From Campylobacter sp. (GTDB taxonomy: Bacteria; Campylobacterota; Campylobacteria; Campylobacterales; Campylobacteraceae), in the NCBI RefSeq assembly GCF_020024835.1, contig NZ_JAHHTD010000003.1, forward strand, positions 11,973-75,972: a stretch of DNA of 64,000 nucleotides, in the 5' to 3' direction. Below, piece by piece: positions 36,311-45,675 of the stretch. The notes under the pieces were generated by a model. The model saw only the letters and a program-made list of their open reading frames with translations, was not told where the DNA came from and made no database searches. Numbering within the stretch: the stretch's first letter is position 1; every line of letters begins with the position of its first letter. The translations under genes were made by a program, and so were the position numbers.

Positions 36311-38266
36311 TGCAAGAAAATTTATTTGATAAAAATATTAATGCTTTACAAAATGAAAGATTAAAAGAAAAATTACAAAATTTTAATGAAAGAAAATTTC
36401 AAGTTCAAATAGGTAGTGATAGTTTAGATATCAATTTTATAAAAGAAAACTATGGGGGGGGGGTATAGCAAAATTTATGATAATGCTCTTTTGCAATTGC
36501 ACGAAAAAATCAAATTTTATGATGATAAATATTTTTTATATCCTGTGCTGTATTTTTACGGCTTTGGTAATGGAATTTTATATAAAGTGCTATTGCAAAA
36601 TAAACATCATCAAAAAATAGTAATTTTTGAAAAAGAATTAGAATTAATTTTTCTTAGTTTTCATTATGTTGATTTTAGCGATGAGTTAAAAAACAATTCT
36701 TTGATTATTTTAGATACTAATACCATAAACATTAATGATTTTAAAGTTATTTGTGCTCAATCCCCATTTTTTAATTTTTTACGAGTTTATTTTTTAGATT
36801 TACATTCTAATTATTATGAAAAATATCAAGAGGATATTTTAAAAATAAACACGCAAATGCAAGAAAATATAAAGCAAATTATTTATAGAATCGGCAATAG
36901 TCCGATGGATTCTTTAATTGGGGTGCAAAATTTCATACAAAATATCCCAAATATTGTCTCTAGTATCACTTTTAAAGAATTGCTTAAAAAAAGAAGTAAT
37001 GCCGGAGAATACGCCATAATAGTCTCTACAGGTCCTTCTTTAATAAAACAATTACCACTTTTAAAGCAATACTCTAGCAAAGCTACGATTTTTTGTGCTG
37101 ATAGTGCTTATCCTATACTAGCAAAATACAATATCAAGCCTGATTATGTTTTATCTTTAGAAAGAGTTGATTTTACTAGCGAATTTTTTAACAATGACTT
37201 TGGTGAATTTGATAAAGATATAATTTTTGTTTTAAAATCTTTAGTTCATAAAAATACTTTTAAATATCTAGAAAAAAAACAAGCCAATATAGCAACTATT
37301 TCTATGCAACTTTATTTTTTTCAGCAAATAAATTTAAATTCATATGGCTATATGTATATGGGGCAAAGTGTAGCTGTGATGGGTTATATGCTAGCAATGC
37401 ACTTAAAATACAAAAATATCATCTTAATAGGGCAAGATTTAGCTTATTCAAGTGATGGTGCTTCACACCCTAAAGAGTATCATTATGGTGAATATGACAC
37501 TTATGATCCTCAAAATATAGACTATAGTTTGACAACTTTAGCTTATGGCGGGAAAGCAAAGGTAAAAACTACAACAACTTGGAATTTATTTAGAAATCAA
37601 CTCGAAGAAGCTATTTTTCATACAAAAGCAATGAATATCACCACCTATAATGCCACTGAAGGTGGAGCTAGGATAAAAGGAGCCATAGAAAAACCTTTTA
37701 AAGAACTTTGCGAAACACTTTTAAGTAAAAATAGCACAAAATCATTTAAAAATTTGGAAAAATTAAACGACAAAAAGCAAATAGAGTTAAAATTAAAAGC
37801 CTTTTATAATATACATCAAATAATAAAATTCTGTATAAATTTGGAAAAAGAATGTATAAATACTCACAATCACTTAAGTTTTTTAAGCTCTAATGAGCAA
37901 AATTTTCAAATTTTAATTAAAAAACTTGATGAATTTAAAGAAAAAATAGAGAAAAATCATATCTTAAGAATCATTGGCTCATCTATGAATGTGCAATTTG
38001 ATTTAAATTTGGCTAGGATTTTTGTTTTAAATCCTAAAACTAAAGAAGATAGTTTTAATAAGACTTTATTATGGATACGAGAGCATTTAGAATGGATTAT
38101 TTATCTTGAAGGACATACAAAAACTTTAAGAAAAGCCTTAGAAAATACTTCTTTATCTTTAGAGGAAAATTTAAAACAACACAATCTACTCAAACAAATT
38201 TCAAAAATAAAATCTACTAAATTGGGTCCAGGAATTTTAAATTTTCAAGCTATGAATTTTGTTTAA
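36310..38266 (+). CDS. Maf-family flagellin glycosylation protein, phase-variable, OFF (G10)
   Basis: Motility accessory factor (DUF115). Translation from the ATG at 36310 (coupled to the pseI stop by TAATG) runs 50 codons or so, enters a run of ten G (36454-36463) and stops at TAG immediately after, so the gene is OFF. With nine G the frame would read through to 38266 as a protein of about 651 residues. Downstream it has the Maf core: ATGPSL-like VSTGPSLIKQLPLLKQYSS, FCADSAYPILAKYNIKPDYV, IILIGQDLAYSSDGASHPKE and NATEGGARIKG. An ATG overlapping the tract (36452) could give an N-truncated 604-residue product, but has no good Shine-Dalgarno. Confidence 0.88.
36454..36463 (+). repeat. Poly-G contingency tract, G10 (maf copy 1)
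   Basis: Ten consecutive G inside the maf reading frame. G9 would put the gene in frame; G10 leads to TAG within one codon. Such tracts vary by slipped-strand mispairing in Campylobacter. Confidence 0.95.
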
Positions 38267-38277
38267 TACCATTTTGC

Positions 38278-38283
38278 TATAAT
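38278..38283 (+). promoter_or_regulatory. Probable -10 element for maf copies 2 and 3
   Basis: TTTGCTATAATTAGC lies 12 bases after the stop of maf copy 1 and about 34 bases before the next ATG. It would allow expression of the downstream maf genes when copy 1 is OFF. Confidence 0.6.
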
Positions 38284-38316
38284 TAGCAAGATGGCTTAAA
38301 AATTTATAGGAAAAAT

Positions 38317-40056
38317 ATGAATAAAGAATTATTTTTAAAAAATACTCAAGCTTTATTTGCTGTGGATCAAATTTTAGCTTATGAGCTTAGAAAAATCTCA
38401 ACAACTTTTCGTTTTAAACTAATACAAAATCAAATATTTGATGAAAAAAATCAAGTATTTTTAGATCAAAATCATAATTTTGATAAAGACAAATTTGAGC
38501 TTTATCCTGTTTTGTTTTTTTATGGCTTTGGCGATGGATTTTTTTTCAAGGAATTAATTACAAATAAAAATTTAAAACATATAATTATTTTTGAAAAAGA
38601 ATTAGAAATTTTGTATTTAGCTTTTCATTTGTATGATTTTAGTCTTTTTTTGAAAAAAGAAAAATTGATTTTATTTTTTATGCCTCACATCACCACAGCA
38701 CAGCTTAAAATTCTTTTTAATTACCCTAATATCAAACATACTATGAAAATTTTTAATTTTCATTTTTATAATGATTTTTACTTAAATTTTTATTCTAACG
38801 AAGCTAATTCTTTGCTTCAAAATTTGTTAAATATTATTAAAACTTTAGTTTTAAGTAGAGGCAATGACCCAAAAGATGCTTTAATGGGTATAAAACACAA
38901 TGTTATTAATCTTGAAAAAATCATCTCTCATACACCTTTTCAAAATTTTTTAAAAGCAAAAAAACAAAAAGCAAAGAATGCTGTGATAGTAGCTACTGGA
39001 CCTTCTCTTATAAAGCAACTTCCTTTGCTTAAAAAATATCAAGAAAATGTGGTAATTTTTAGTGCTGATAGTTCATACATTATACTCGAAAAATACAATA
39101 TAAAGCCTGATTATGTTTTTTCTTTAGAAAGAGTTGATTTTACTAGTGAATTTTTTAATAATACTTTTAGCGAAGAATTTGATAAAGATATTTTATTTAT
39201 CATATCTTCTTTGACTCACCCTAAAACTATAGAATATTTAGAAAAAAATAATAGAAATTATATGTTAGTTTTAAGACCTTTGTTTTTTGAAAGCAAACTT
39301 GGTATTAATGAATACGGATTTTTAGGAAGTGGTATAAGTGTGGCTAATATGGCTTATGAATTAGCCGGTGCTTTAAGGTTTGAAAATATTATTTTAATAG
39401 GGCAAGATTTAGCTTATGCAAAAGATGGCACTTCACACCCTAAAGAGCATTTATACGGAGAACAAGGAGACGAAGAGCTTTTTTATAAAAATATCTGTGC
39501 TTATGGTGGAGAGGGAGAAGTTAAGACCCAATTAACTTGGTATTTATTTTTAAAAAGCTTTGAAAAAGATGTAGCCTTAGCAAGAGATATTTTAAAAATT
39601 ACAACTTATAATGCCACTGAGGGTGGAGCTAGGATAGAAGGGACTATAGAAAAGCCATTTAAAGAGCTTTGTGAAAATTTATTAACTCAAAAATTAGATA
39701 AAAAAGTATTTTTACAAACTCCAAAAAATATAGATAAAAAATTAAAAAAATGCAAAGAAACGATACAAAAACAAGTAAAACAAAGTGAAATTTTTATAAA
39801 AGAATGTCAAAAAGCTATTAAAGAAAAAAATATAGAAAAATTAGAAAAATTAAGGATAAAAATTCCAAAAAGTGATTTTTTTTCCGATATCTTACACGCT
39901 AGGTGTTATCAAAATGAATGCGAAGTTGTAAAATATAAAGTTAGTAAAGAAAAAGATACAAATTTATATTTACAAGAACAAATTAATTTTTTTGAAGAAA
40001 TCATTCTTTATTTAGAAGAATACAATAAAACTATAAAAGAAAATTTGAAAGAGTAA
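38317..40056 (+). CDS. Maf-family flagellin glycosylation protein, copy 2 (no G tract)
   Basis: A 579-residue DUF115 protein. In C. jejuni Maf proteins act around transfer of pseudaminic or legionaminic acid to flagellin. The core shows VATGPSLIKQLPLLKKYQEN near residue 228, FSADSSYIILEKYNIKPDYV, IILIGQDLAYAKDGTSHPKE and EGGARIEGTIEKPFKELCEN. The N terminus has no poly-G run and is the most divergent of the four tandem copies; it lacks the DMNIADD-type segment near the G tract. Its stop is 2 bases from the next maf, so copies 2 and 3 are cotranscribed. Part of its C-terminal core is identical at DNA level to copy 3. Confidence 0.9.
   Translation: MNKELFLKNTQALFAVDQILAYELRKISTTFRFKLIQNQIFDEKNQVFLDQNHNFDKDKFELYPVLFFYGFGDGFFFKELITNKNLKHIIIFEKELEILYLAFHLYDFSLFLKKEKLILFFMPHITTAQLKILFNYPNIKHTMKIFNFHFYNDFYLNFYSNEANSLLQNLLNIIKTLVLSRGNDPKDALMGIKHNVINLEKIISHTPFQNFLKAKKQKAKNAVIVATGPSLIKQLPLLKKYQENVVIFSADSSYIILEKYNIKPDYVFSLERVDFTSEFFNNTFSEEFDKDILFIISSLTHPKTIEYLEKNNRNYMLVLRPLFFESKLGINEYGFLGSGISVANMAYELAGALRFENIILIGQDLAYAKDGTSHPKEHLYGEQGDEELFYKNICAYGGEGEVKTQLTWYLFLKSFEKDVALARDILKITTYNATEGGARIEGTIEKPFKELCENLLTQKLDKKVFLQTPKNIDKKLKKCKETIQKQVKQSEIFIKECQKAIKEKNIEKLEKLRIKIPKSDFFSDILHARCYQNECEVVKYKVSKEKDTNLYLQEQINFFEEIILYLEEYNKTIKENLKE
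39622..39696 (+). repeat. 75-bp segment identical to maf copy 3
   Basis: These bases, coding for the GGARIEGTIEKPFKELCEN region, match 41367-41441 without a difference; maf copy 4 matches most of the same segment (from 43278) with one change near its middle. The flanking DNA is much less similar, which suggests gene conversion between copies. Confidence 0.8.
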
Positions 40057-40058
40057 CT

Positions 40059-41906
40059 ATGGATAAAAATTTATATACAAAAAATATTAACGCCTTAAAT
40101 CTTGATTTTAAAGAGGTATTTAAGCAAATCACATCAACAAAATATAAAATCCTTCAAGGAAAAGATTCTTTGGATATGAATATCGCTGATGATAGGGGGG
40201 GGGTAATTTATGAAAACCCTCTTAAAGAGCTAGATACAATGTTAAATCACTACAATCAAAATTTTAATCTTTATCCTGTGCTGTATTTTTACGGCTTTGG
40301 TAATGGAATTTTATATAAAGCACTATTACAAAATCCAAATTTAAAGCATATAGTAGTTTTTGAAAGGGATTTTGAATTGATATATTTATTATTTTTTTAT
40401 ATAGATTTTTCTAAAGAACTTAAAGAAGGTAGATTGATTTTAGTAAAAGATGATATAAAAAATTCTTTATTATTTTCTTTTATGTCTAAAAATCCTTTTA
40501 GAGAATTTATAAGAACTTATTTTTTAGAACCTCATTGTAAATACTATGAACAATACCAAGAAAATATTTTAAATTTAAACACTAAAATGCTTTCAGTTAT
40601 TAGAACTATTTCCATTGCTAGAGGCACTAGCACTCAAGATACTTTTGAAGGTATAAATAATTTTATAATTAATACACCAACTATGATTAGTAAGCCTTCT
40701 ATGAAAGAGCTTTTAAATAAAAGAAAAGCCAAAGCAAAAAATGCCGTGATAGTATCTACTGGACCTTCTCTTACAAAGCAACTTCCTTTACTTAAAAAAT
40801 ATCAAGAAAATGTGGTGATTTTTTGTGCTGATAGTGCTTATTCTATACTACACGAAGCTAATATAAAGCCTGATTATGTTTTTATGGTAGAAAGAAGTGA
40901 TTTTACAGCAGAATTTTTTAACAATGATTTTGGTGAATTTGATAAAGATATTATTTTTATTTTAGCTTCTTTAGTGCATCAAAATGTTATAAAATATTTA
41001 GAAAAAAATAATAGAAATTTTATGTTTATTTCAAAAGGAACTTTTGAAGTTTATTTTTCACTCCATAGTTTTGGTTATGTTGATTACGCTATATCTGTAG
41101 CTCATTTAGCTTTTATACTAGCAAATTTATTAGAATTTGAAAATATCATTTTTATAGGGCAAGATTTAGCTTATAATGATTTAGGCGAGTCTCATCCTAA
41201 AAATTATAAGCATAGTGCAAATTTCGAAAGCAACTTGGGTAAAATTCAAATCTTAGCCTATGGAGGTAAAGGTTGTGTGCAAACTCATATAATATGGGAT
41301 ATGTTTAAAACAACTTTAGAATACCTAATCTCTCAATCTAAAATAAAAATTTATAATGCTACCGAAGGTGGAGCTAGGATAGAAGGGACTATAGAAAAGC
41401 CATTTAAAGAGCTTTGTGAAAATTTATTAACTCAAAAATTAAAAAAATCTTTTAGTAGTTTAAATAATCCTTCATTAAATAAAAAACAAGAATATCTTTT
41501 AAAATTTTATTATAAAAACTTAGCTTTATTAAAAGATGTTGAATTTTTCTTAAAAAAATATACAAAAAAATGCAAATTTATACAAGAAAATACGGACTTA
41601 AATAAAATCATACAATATTTAGATGATTTTAATTTAGATGATTTTGAAAACAATATCTTAGTCAAATTGTTGCTTGCGTGCTTTCTTGATCAATTGCGTT
41701 TTAAATTAGGAAAAATTTATATCATACAAGCATTTAATGAAAATATGCGTTTAGAAAAAACAAAAGCTTGGATACAAGCTCACTTAGAATATTTTAATTT
41801 AATATGTATTAATTTAGAATATTTAAATTCATTGATATTAAAAAATAAAATATTTATAGAAAATGAACTTGCAAAAAATAAACTTCAAAGATATATACAA
41901 AAATGA
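40059..41906 (+). CDS. Maf-family flagellin glycosylation protein, copy 3, phase-variable, ON (G9)
   Basis: A 615-residue DUF115 protein. A nine-G run (40195-40203) codes for RGGV near residue 46 and keeps the frame open, so the gene is ON in this sequence; G8 or G10 would truncate it. The core has VSTGPSLTKQLPLLKKYQEN, FCADSAYSILHEANIKPDYV, IIFIGQDLAYNDLGESHPKN and the EGGARIEGTIEK segment. The N-terminal part upstream of the core (YPVLYFYGFGNGILYKALL) is close to copy 1. Its job is probably glycosyl transfer or handling of flagellin sugars; which sugar and which residues are unknown. Confidence 0.92.
   Translation: MDKNLYTKNINALNLDFKEVFKQITSTKYKILQGKDSLDMNIADDRGGVIYENPLKELDTMLNHYNQNFNLYPVLYFYGFGNGILYKALLQNPNLKHIVVFERDFELIYLLFFYIDFSKELKEGRLILVKDDIKNSLLFSFMSKNPFREFIRTYFLEPHCKYYEQYQENILNLNTKMLSVIRTISIARGTSTQDTFEGINNFIINTPTMISKPSMKELLNKRKAKAKNAVIVSTGPSLTKQLPLLKKYQENVVIFCADSAYSILHEANIKPDYVFMVERSDFTAEFFNNDFGEFDKDIIFILASLVHQNVIKYLEKNNRNFMFISKGTFEVYFSLHSFGYVDYAISVAHLAFILANLLEFENIIFIGQDLAYNDLGESHPKNYKHSANFESNLGKIQILAYGGKGCVQTHIIWDMFKTTLEYLISQSKIKIYNATEGGARIEGTIEKPFKELCENLLTQKLKKSFSSLNNPSLNKKQEYLLKFYYKNLALLKDVEFFLKKYTKKCKFIQENTDLNKIIQYLDDFNLDDFENNILVKLLLACFLDQLRFKLGKIYIIQAFNENMRLEKTKAWIQAHLEYFNLICINLEYLNSLILKNKIFIENELAKNKLQRYIQK
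40195..40203 (+). repeat. Poly-G contingency tract, G9 (maf copy 3)
   Basis: Nine consecutive G within the coding frame. At this length the gene reads through (ON). Confidence 0.95.
41367..41441 (+). repeat. 75-bp segment identical to maf copy 2
   Basis: Exact counterpart of 39622-39696 in the preceding maf gene. See that entry for the comparison with copy 4. Confidence 0.8.
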
Positions 41907-41936
41907 CGATATTCTTAATTATCACAAAGGCAGATT

Positions 41937-43817
41937 ATGAAAACAGAAATTTTTAAAAAGAATTTAAAATCACTAGCAGGTGGAGAATACAAAAAATTAA
42001 AGCAAAAATTACGTAAAGTCAAAGAAAGCAAGGATTATACCTATGTATATGATAAAGATCCGTTAAATTGCAATATCCTTTATAAACACTCTAAGTCATT
42101 ATATAAAAATCCTTTAAAAGAATTAGAAGAAAATTTAGAAAATTTTAATAAAAATTACACAAGATATCCGGTTTTATTTTTTTATGGACTAGGAAATGGA
42201 GTTTTTTACAAAGCCTTATTAAAAAATAAAGAGCATAAAAGAATAGTAGTTTTTGAAAAAGATATAGAGCTTATTTTTTTGATTTTAAATGTCCTTGACT
42301 TTTCTAAACAATTGCAAGAAGGAAGATTTATATTAATACATACTAAAGAAATCAATTATGCTAAGGCTGATTTTTTGTGTTCTTTTTTTGATTTATTTTT
42401 AAAAACATATAATCTTCATATTCATTCTAGTTTTTATGAACAAGAACAAAAAAAAGAAATTAAAGCAATCAATAGTTTAAATTTAAAAGTGATTAAAAAC
42501 TTAGCTTTAAGAAGAGGAAATTCTCCAATTGACGCAATGCAAGGCTTAGAACAACTTGTCTTAAATTTACCAAAAATATTAACTCATCCTAGTTTTAGTG
42601 AATTAAAGAAAAAAAGAAGCAATAAAAGCAAAAATGCTATTTTAGTAGCTACTGGACCATCTTTAAAAAAACAACTTCCTTTGCTTAAAAAATACGCTTT
42701 AAAAGCTACTATTTTTTGTGCTGATAGTGCATATCCTATACTAGCAAAAGCTGGTATAAAACCTGATTATGTGTGTATGCTAGAAAGAGATGATATAGTA
42801 GCAAAATGTTTTGATAATGATTTTGGTGAATTTGATAAAGATATTACTTTTATTTTAGCTTCTTTAGTGCATAAAAATACTATAGATTTTTTAGAAAAAA
42901 ATAAAAGAAAATATATCTTAGTATCTAGATCTATGCCTTTTGCGTATTCTTTGGGTTTGCATGATTTTGGTTATGTGCAAGGTGGTATGAGTGTTGCACA
43001 TTTAAATTATGAATTAGCTTCTTTATTAGGTCATGAAAATATCATTTTAATAGGTCAAGATTTAGCTTATAGTAATGATGGAAAATCTCATACAGAAGAC
43101 TTTTTACATAGTGATTATCATATAAATGATTATGAAAGAGATCAAGGTAGATTTGAAATTCCAGCTTATGGTGGCAAAGGTTTAGTGCAAAGTTCTGAAA
43201 TTTGGGTTTTGTTTAGGCAGATATTTGAAAATTTATTTTATAAACAAACAAAGGTAAAAATTTACAATGCCACTGAGGGTGGAGCTAGGATAGAAGGGAC
43301 TATAGAAAAGCCTTTTAAAGAGCTTTGTGAAAATTTATTAACTCAAGATATTAAAAAACCTTTTGCAACATTACAAGTTCTAAAACGTAAAGAAAGAGAA
43401 GAATTAATGCTTAAAGCTTATAAGCAAATCAAAAAAAATATTAAATTAAGTGAAAATTTTTCAAAAACTTGCAAGAAACTTTATAGAGAATTAAATGCTC
43501 AAAGTAAAATTCGATACACTTTTGATGAATTAAATATAAAAATTGATACACTAAAAGAAAAATTAGAAAGCAATAAATATATTTTTTTAAGAGAGATTTT
43601 AAGCCCATCTATATTTCATTTAGAAAGCACTTTTTCTAAAATTTATGTAGCGTCTATCCACAATGAAAGCGACAGACAAAATAAACTTGTAGCTTGGCTT
43701 GAAGCACATAAAGCTTGGCTTGAAGATATCGCTGAACTCACTCAAGTTCAAGAAAAAGCTTTAAAAATAGCCATTATGCCTTTGCAAGATATATTAGAAA
43801 AAAGGAATTTGATTTAA
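41937..43817 (+). CDS. Maf-family flagellin glycosylation protein, copy 4 (no G tract)
   Basis: A 626-residue DUF115 protein, last of the four tandem plus-strand copies and next to flaB. The core reads VATGPSLKKQLPLLKKYALK, FCADSAYPILAKAGIKPDYV, IILIGQDLAYSNDGKSHTED and EGGARIEGTIEKPF. The N terminus has LYKNPLKELEENLENFNKNY, similar to the part of copy 3 after its G tract, but no G run, so it should be constitutively in frame. CACAAAGGCAG supplies the Shine-Dalgarno. The 30-bp gap before it includes CGATATTC, which resembles a sigma28 -10 box; I cannot confirm a matching upstream element. Confidence 0.9.
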   Translation: MKTEIFKKNLKSLAGGEYKKLKQKLRKVKESKDYTYVYDKDPLNCNILYKHSKSLYKNPLKELEENLENFNKNYTRYPVLFFYGLGNGVFYKALLKNKEHKRIVVFEKDIELIFLILNVLDFSKQLQEGRFILIHTKEINYAKADFLCSFFDLFLKTYNLHIHSSFYEQEQKKEIKAINSLNLKVIKNLALRRGNSPIDAMQGLEQLVLNLPKILTHPSFSELKKKRSNKSKNAILVATGPSLKKQLPLLKKYALKATIFCADSAYPILAKAGIKPDYVCMLERDDIVAKCFDNDFGEFDKDITFILASLVHKNTIDFLEKNKRKYILVSRSMPFAYSLGLHDFGYVQGGMSVAHLNYELASLLGHENIILIGQDLAYSNDGKSHTEDFLHSDYHINDYERDQGRFEIPAYGGKGLVQSSEIWVLFRQIFENLFYKQTKVKIYNATEGGARIEGTIEKPFKELCENLLTQDIKKPFATLQVLKRKEREELMLKAYKQIKKNIKLSENFSKTCKKLYRELNAQSKIRYTFDELNIKIDTLKEKLESNKYIFLREILSPSIFHLESTFSKIYVASIHNESDRQNKLVAWLEAHKAWLEDIAELTQVQEKALKIAIMPLQDILEKRNLI

Positions 43818-43819
43818 TA

Positions 43820-43841
43820 GCAAAGAGTTTTAACTCTTTGC
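43820..43841. terminator. Bidirectional hairpin between maf copy 4 and flaB
   Basis: GCAAAGAGT and ACTCTTTGC form a 9-bp stem with a 4-base loop, extendable by T-A pairs, between two convergent stop codons. It is likely to terminate both genes. Confidence 0.75.
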
Positions 43842-43848
43842 TTAAAGA

Positions 43849-45555
43849 TTATTGTAAGAGTTTTAAAACATTTTGTTGCACAGCATTTGCTTGACTCATA
43901 GCATAAGATCCGCTTTGAGCTAAGATGTTAAATTTAGCAAAATTTGCACTTTCAGCTGCAAAATCCACATCTCTAATGTTTGATTCTGCTGATTTAATAT
44001 TTACTTGAGTTACGCTAATATTGTTTAATGTTGCAGTGATTTGATTTTGCACTGAACCAATATCTGCTCTAATAGCGTCTAAATTTCTAGTAGCTGTTTC
44101 AGCTATATCCATTACAGCCATAGCACCTTTTAAAGTAGTAACTCCAGCTTGTTGATCTTTAGCTGCTACTGTGATACCACCTGCACTAGTTTGGAAATTA
44201 ATAAATTGTGAATTACCATTTGCACTTACTCCAAAAACTAATGAAAATGCAGTCGCATATAAACCAGCGTCTGTAGAATTGTAAAGTTTAGACATATCTT
44301 TGCCACTACCTATAGAAAATCCTGAACCTTCACTCATACCATTAGCACTCATAAAAGCAGAAACAGATGAATAAGTAATGATCATTTTACCGCCACCTTT
44401 ATAAGCATTAAAGCCCATAGCATCGGCTACATTAGTATCAATTTGTCCTTTTGATTCTCTTAAAGATATAGAAGCTTGAGAAATCATATCTGTTGTGCCC
44501 ATACCTACAGCTGAAAGATTTGTTCCTGAGATTAAAATATCTTTACCATCATTTTTGATTAAAGATAAGCGACCATAATTTTCATAATTAGTTTTTAATA
44601 TACCTGAACCAGGTCCTATATTTCCGTCTATTTTAATACCTCTACCATCTCTTGAAGTAAGAAGCAATCTACCATTTTCATCTTTAGCTGCTTCAACTCC
44701 TGTAGTATCTTTAACTGAATTTATAGCTGAAATTAAGGCTCCGTTATTGTCTCCATCTTGGTATGCTACCTCACCGATTTTTACTCCATTAATAGAAAAA
44801 GCAGCATCAGTTTTTCCTGCTTTCATAGGACCAATGCCTGTAGTTTGCACTAAGAAATTTGCTCTAACTCCAGTTACATCAGCTACCCTATTAATCTCTT
44901 CAGCTAAAGCTCCAAGTCCAGTTCCTACTGAAGTAGAAATTATTACAGGAGGGAATTTAAAATCATCTATACCATTATAATTTTTAATAGTAACTTGAGC
45001 TACCCCACTACTATGAGCTGCAGAGCCTGTTTCAAATCTAGTAACCCCTATTTTAGAGCTTTGAGTAGGTCCTATACTAGCTTTAACAGATTGGTTTGAT
45101 TGAGAGCCTATTTGAAATTCTTGATTAACAAAACCACCACTTAATAATTGCTTACCATTAAAAGAAGTAGTATTTGCTATGTTATCAAGCTCTTCCATTA
45201 AACGATTGATGTCTGCTTGAAGCATATTTCTTGTCTTCATACTTTGTCCATCTTGGGCAGCTTGAGTAGCTTTTACTTTGATAGTGTCTAAAATTTTAAG
45301 TTGTTCATCCATAGCTTTATCAGCAGTTTGTAAAATACCTATAGCATCATTACCATTATTAATAGCTTGACCTAAAGTTGCAGCTTGTGATCTTAAGCTA
45401 TCAGCTATCGCCATACCTGAAGCATCATCTGCTGCAGAATTGATCCTAAGACCTGAACTAAGTCTGCTTAGAGATTTGTCAAGCTCTCTTGCTGTCATAG
45501 TTGAATTTGCATGTGCATTCATTGCACCTATATTGGTGTTTATTCTAAAACCCAT
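43849..45555 (-). CDS. flaB: Flagellin B
   Basis: Minor flagellin of the filament, 568 residues, exported through the flagellar type III system without a cleaved signal. The start is the ATG at 45555 ([18 protein letters not shown]), with AAGGAT upstream; the frame extension to 45624 covers the promoter and is not coding. Conserved D0/D1 helices bracket a variable centre, and the end is [14 protein letters not shown]. From about residue 28 to near the C terminus the protein is identical to FlaA. It is second in transcription order, with its own sigma54 promoter. Surface Ser/Thr residues in the centre are the expected pseudaminic acid sites. Confidence 0.97.
   Translation of the reverse strand: MGFRINTNIGAMNAHANSTMTARELDKSLSRLSSGLRINSAADDASGMAIADSLRSQAATLGQAINNGNDAIGILQTADKAMDEQLKILDTIKVKATQAAQDGQSMKTRNMLQADINRLMEELDNIANTTSFNGKQLLSGGFVNQEFQIGSQSNQSVKASIGPTQSSKIGVTRFETGSAAHSSGVAQVTIKNYNGIDDFKFPPVIISTSVGTGLGALAEEINRVADVTGVRANFLVQTTGIGPMKAGKTDAAFSINGVKIGEVAYQDGDNNGALISAINSVKDTTGVEAAKDENGRLLLTSRDGRGIKIDGNIGPGSGILKTNYENYGRLSLIKNDGKDILISGTNLSAVGMGTTDMISQASISLRESKGQIDTNVADAMGFNAYKGGGKMIITYSSVSAFMSANGMSEGSGFSIGSGKDMSKLYNSTDAGLYATAFSLVFGVSANGNSQFINFQTSAGGITVAAKDQQAGVTTLKGAMAVMDIAETATRNLDAIRADIGSVQNQITATLNNISVTQVNIKSAESNIRDVDFAAESANFAKFNILAQSGSYAMSQANAVQQNVLKLLQ
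43868..45474 (-). repeat. Flagellin repeat copy (flaB), 1607 bp
   Basis: Matches 45695-47301 in flaA at a constant offset of 1827 bases. Every stretch I compared was identical, and divergence begins abruptly at both ends. It is a direct repeat capable of recombination or gene conversion. Confidence 0.9.
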
Positions 45556-45590
45556 TTTAAATCCTTTCAATAATATTGCTAAAAAGATAT

Positions 45591-45608
45591 AAGCAATATT
45601 TATTCCAA
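45591..45608 (-). promoter_or_regulatory. Sigma54 promoter of flaB
   Basis: On the minus strand TTGGAATAAATATTGCTT shows the -24 GG and -12 GC elements with correct spacing, matching the Campylobacter RpoN consensus, about 36 bases before the flaB ATG. It fits the known sigma54/FlgR control of flaB. Confidence 0.88.
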
Positions 45609-45642
45609 GATTAAAATAGATCAAAAGTATAAGTAAGAAATA

Positions 45643-45669
45643 AAAACACCTTAATTAATAAGGTGTTTT
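45643..45669 (-). terminator. Rho-independent terminator after flaA
   Basis: AAAACACCTTA and TAAGGTGTTTT form an 11-bp stem with a 5-base loop. On the minus strand it begins 6 bases after the flaA stop and runs into T-rich DNA. It separates flaA transcription from the flaB promoter. Confidence 0.85.
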
Positions 45670-45675
45670 AAGAAG

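Noticed and set aside
41907..41912. CGATAT before maf copy 4 as a sigma28 promoter
   Set aside because: The -10 matches, but no convincing upstream element is seen and the hexamer is expected by chance in AT-rich DNA.
44747..44980. 77-codon plus-strand frame opposite flaB, repeated identically opposite flaA
   Set aside because: It exists only because the flagellin repeats are identical; it is a shadow of the flagellin frame.
45556..45624. In-frame extension upstream of flaB giving 23 extra residues
   Set aside because: It covers the sigma54 promoter, has no Shine-Dalgarno, and flagellins start MGFRIN.
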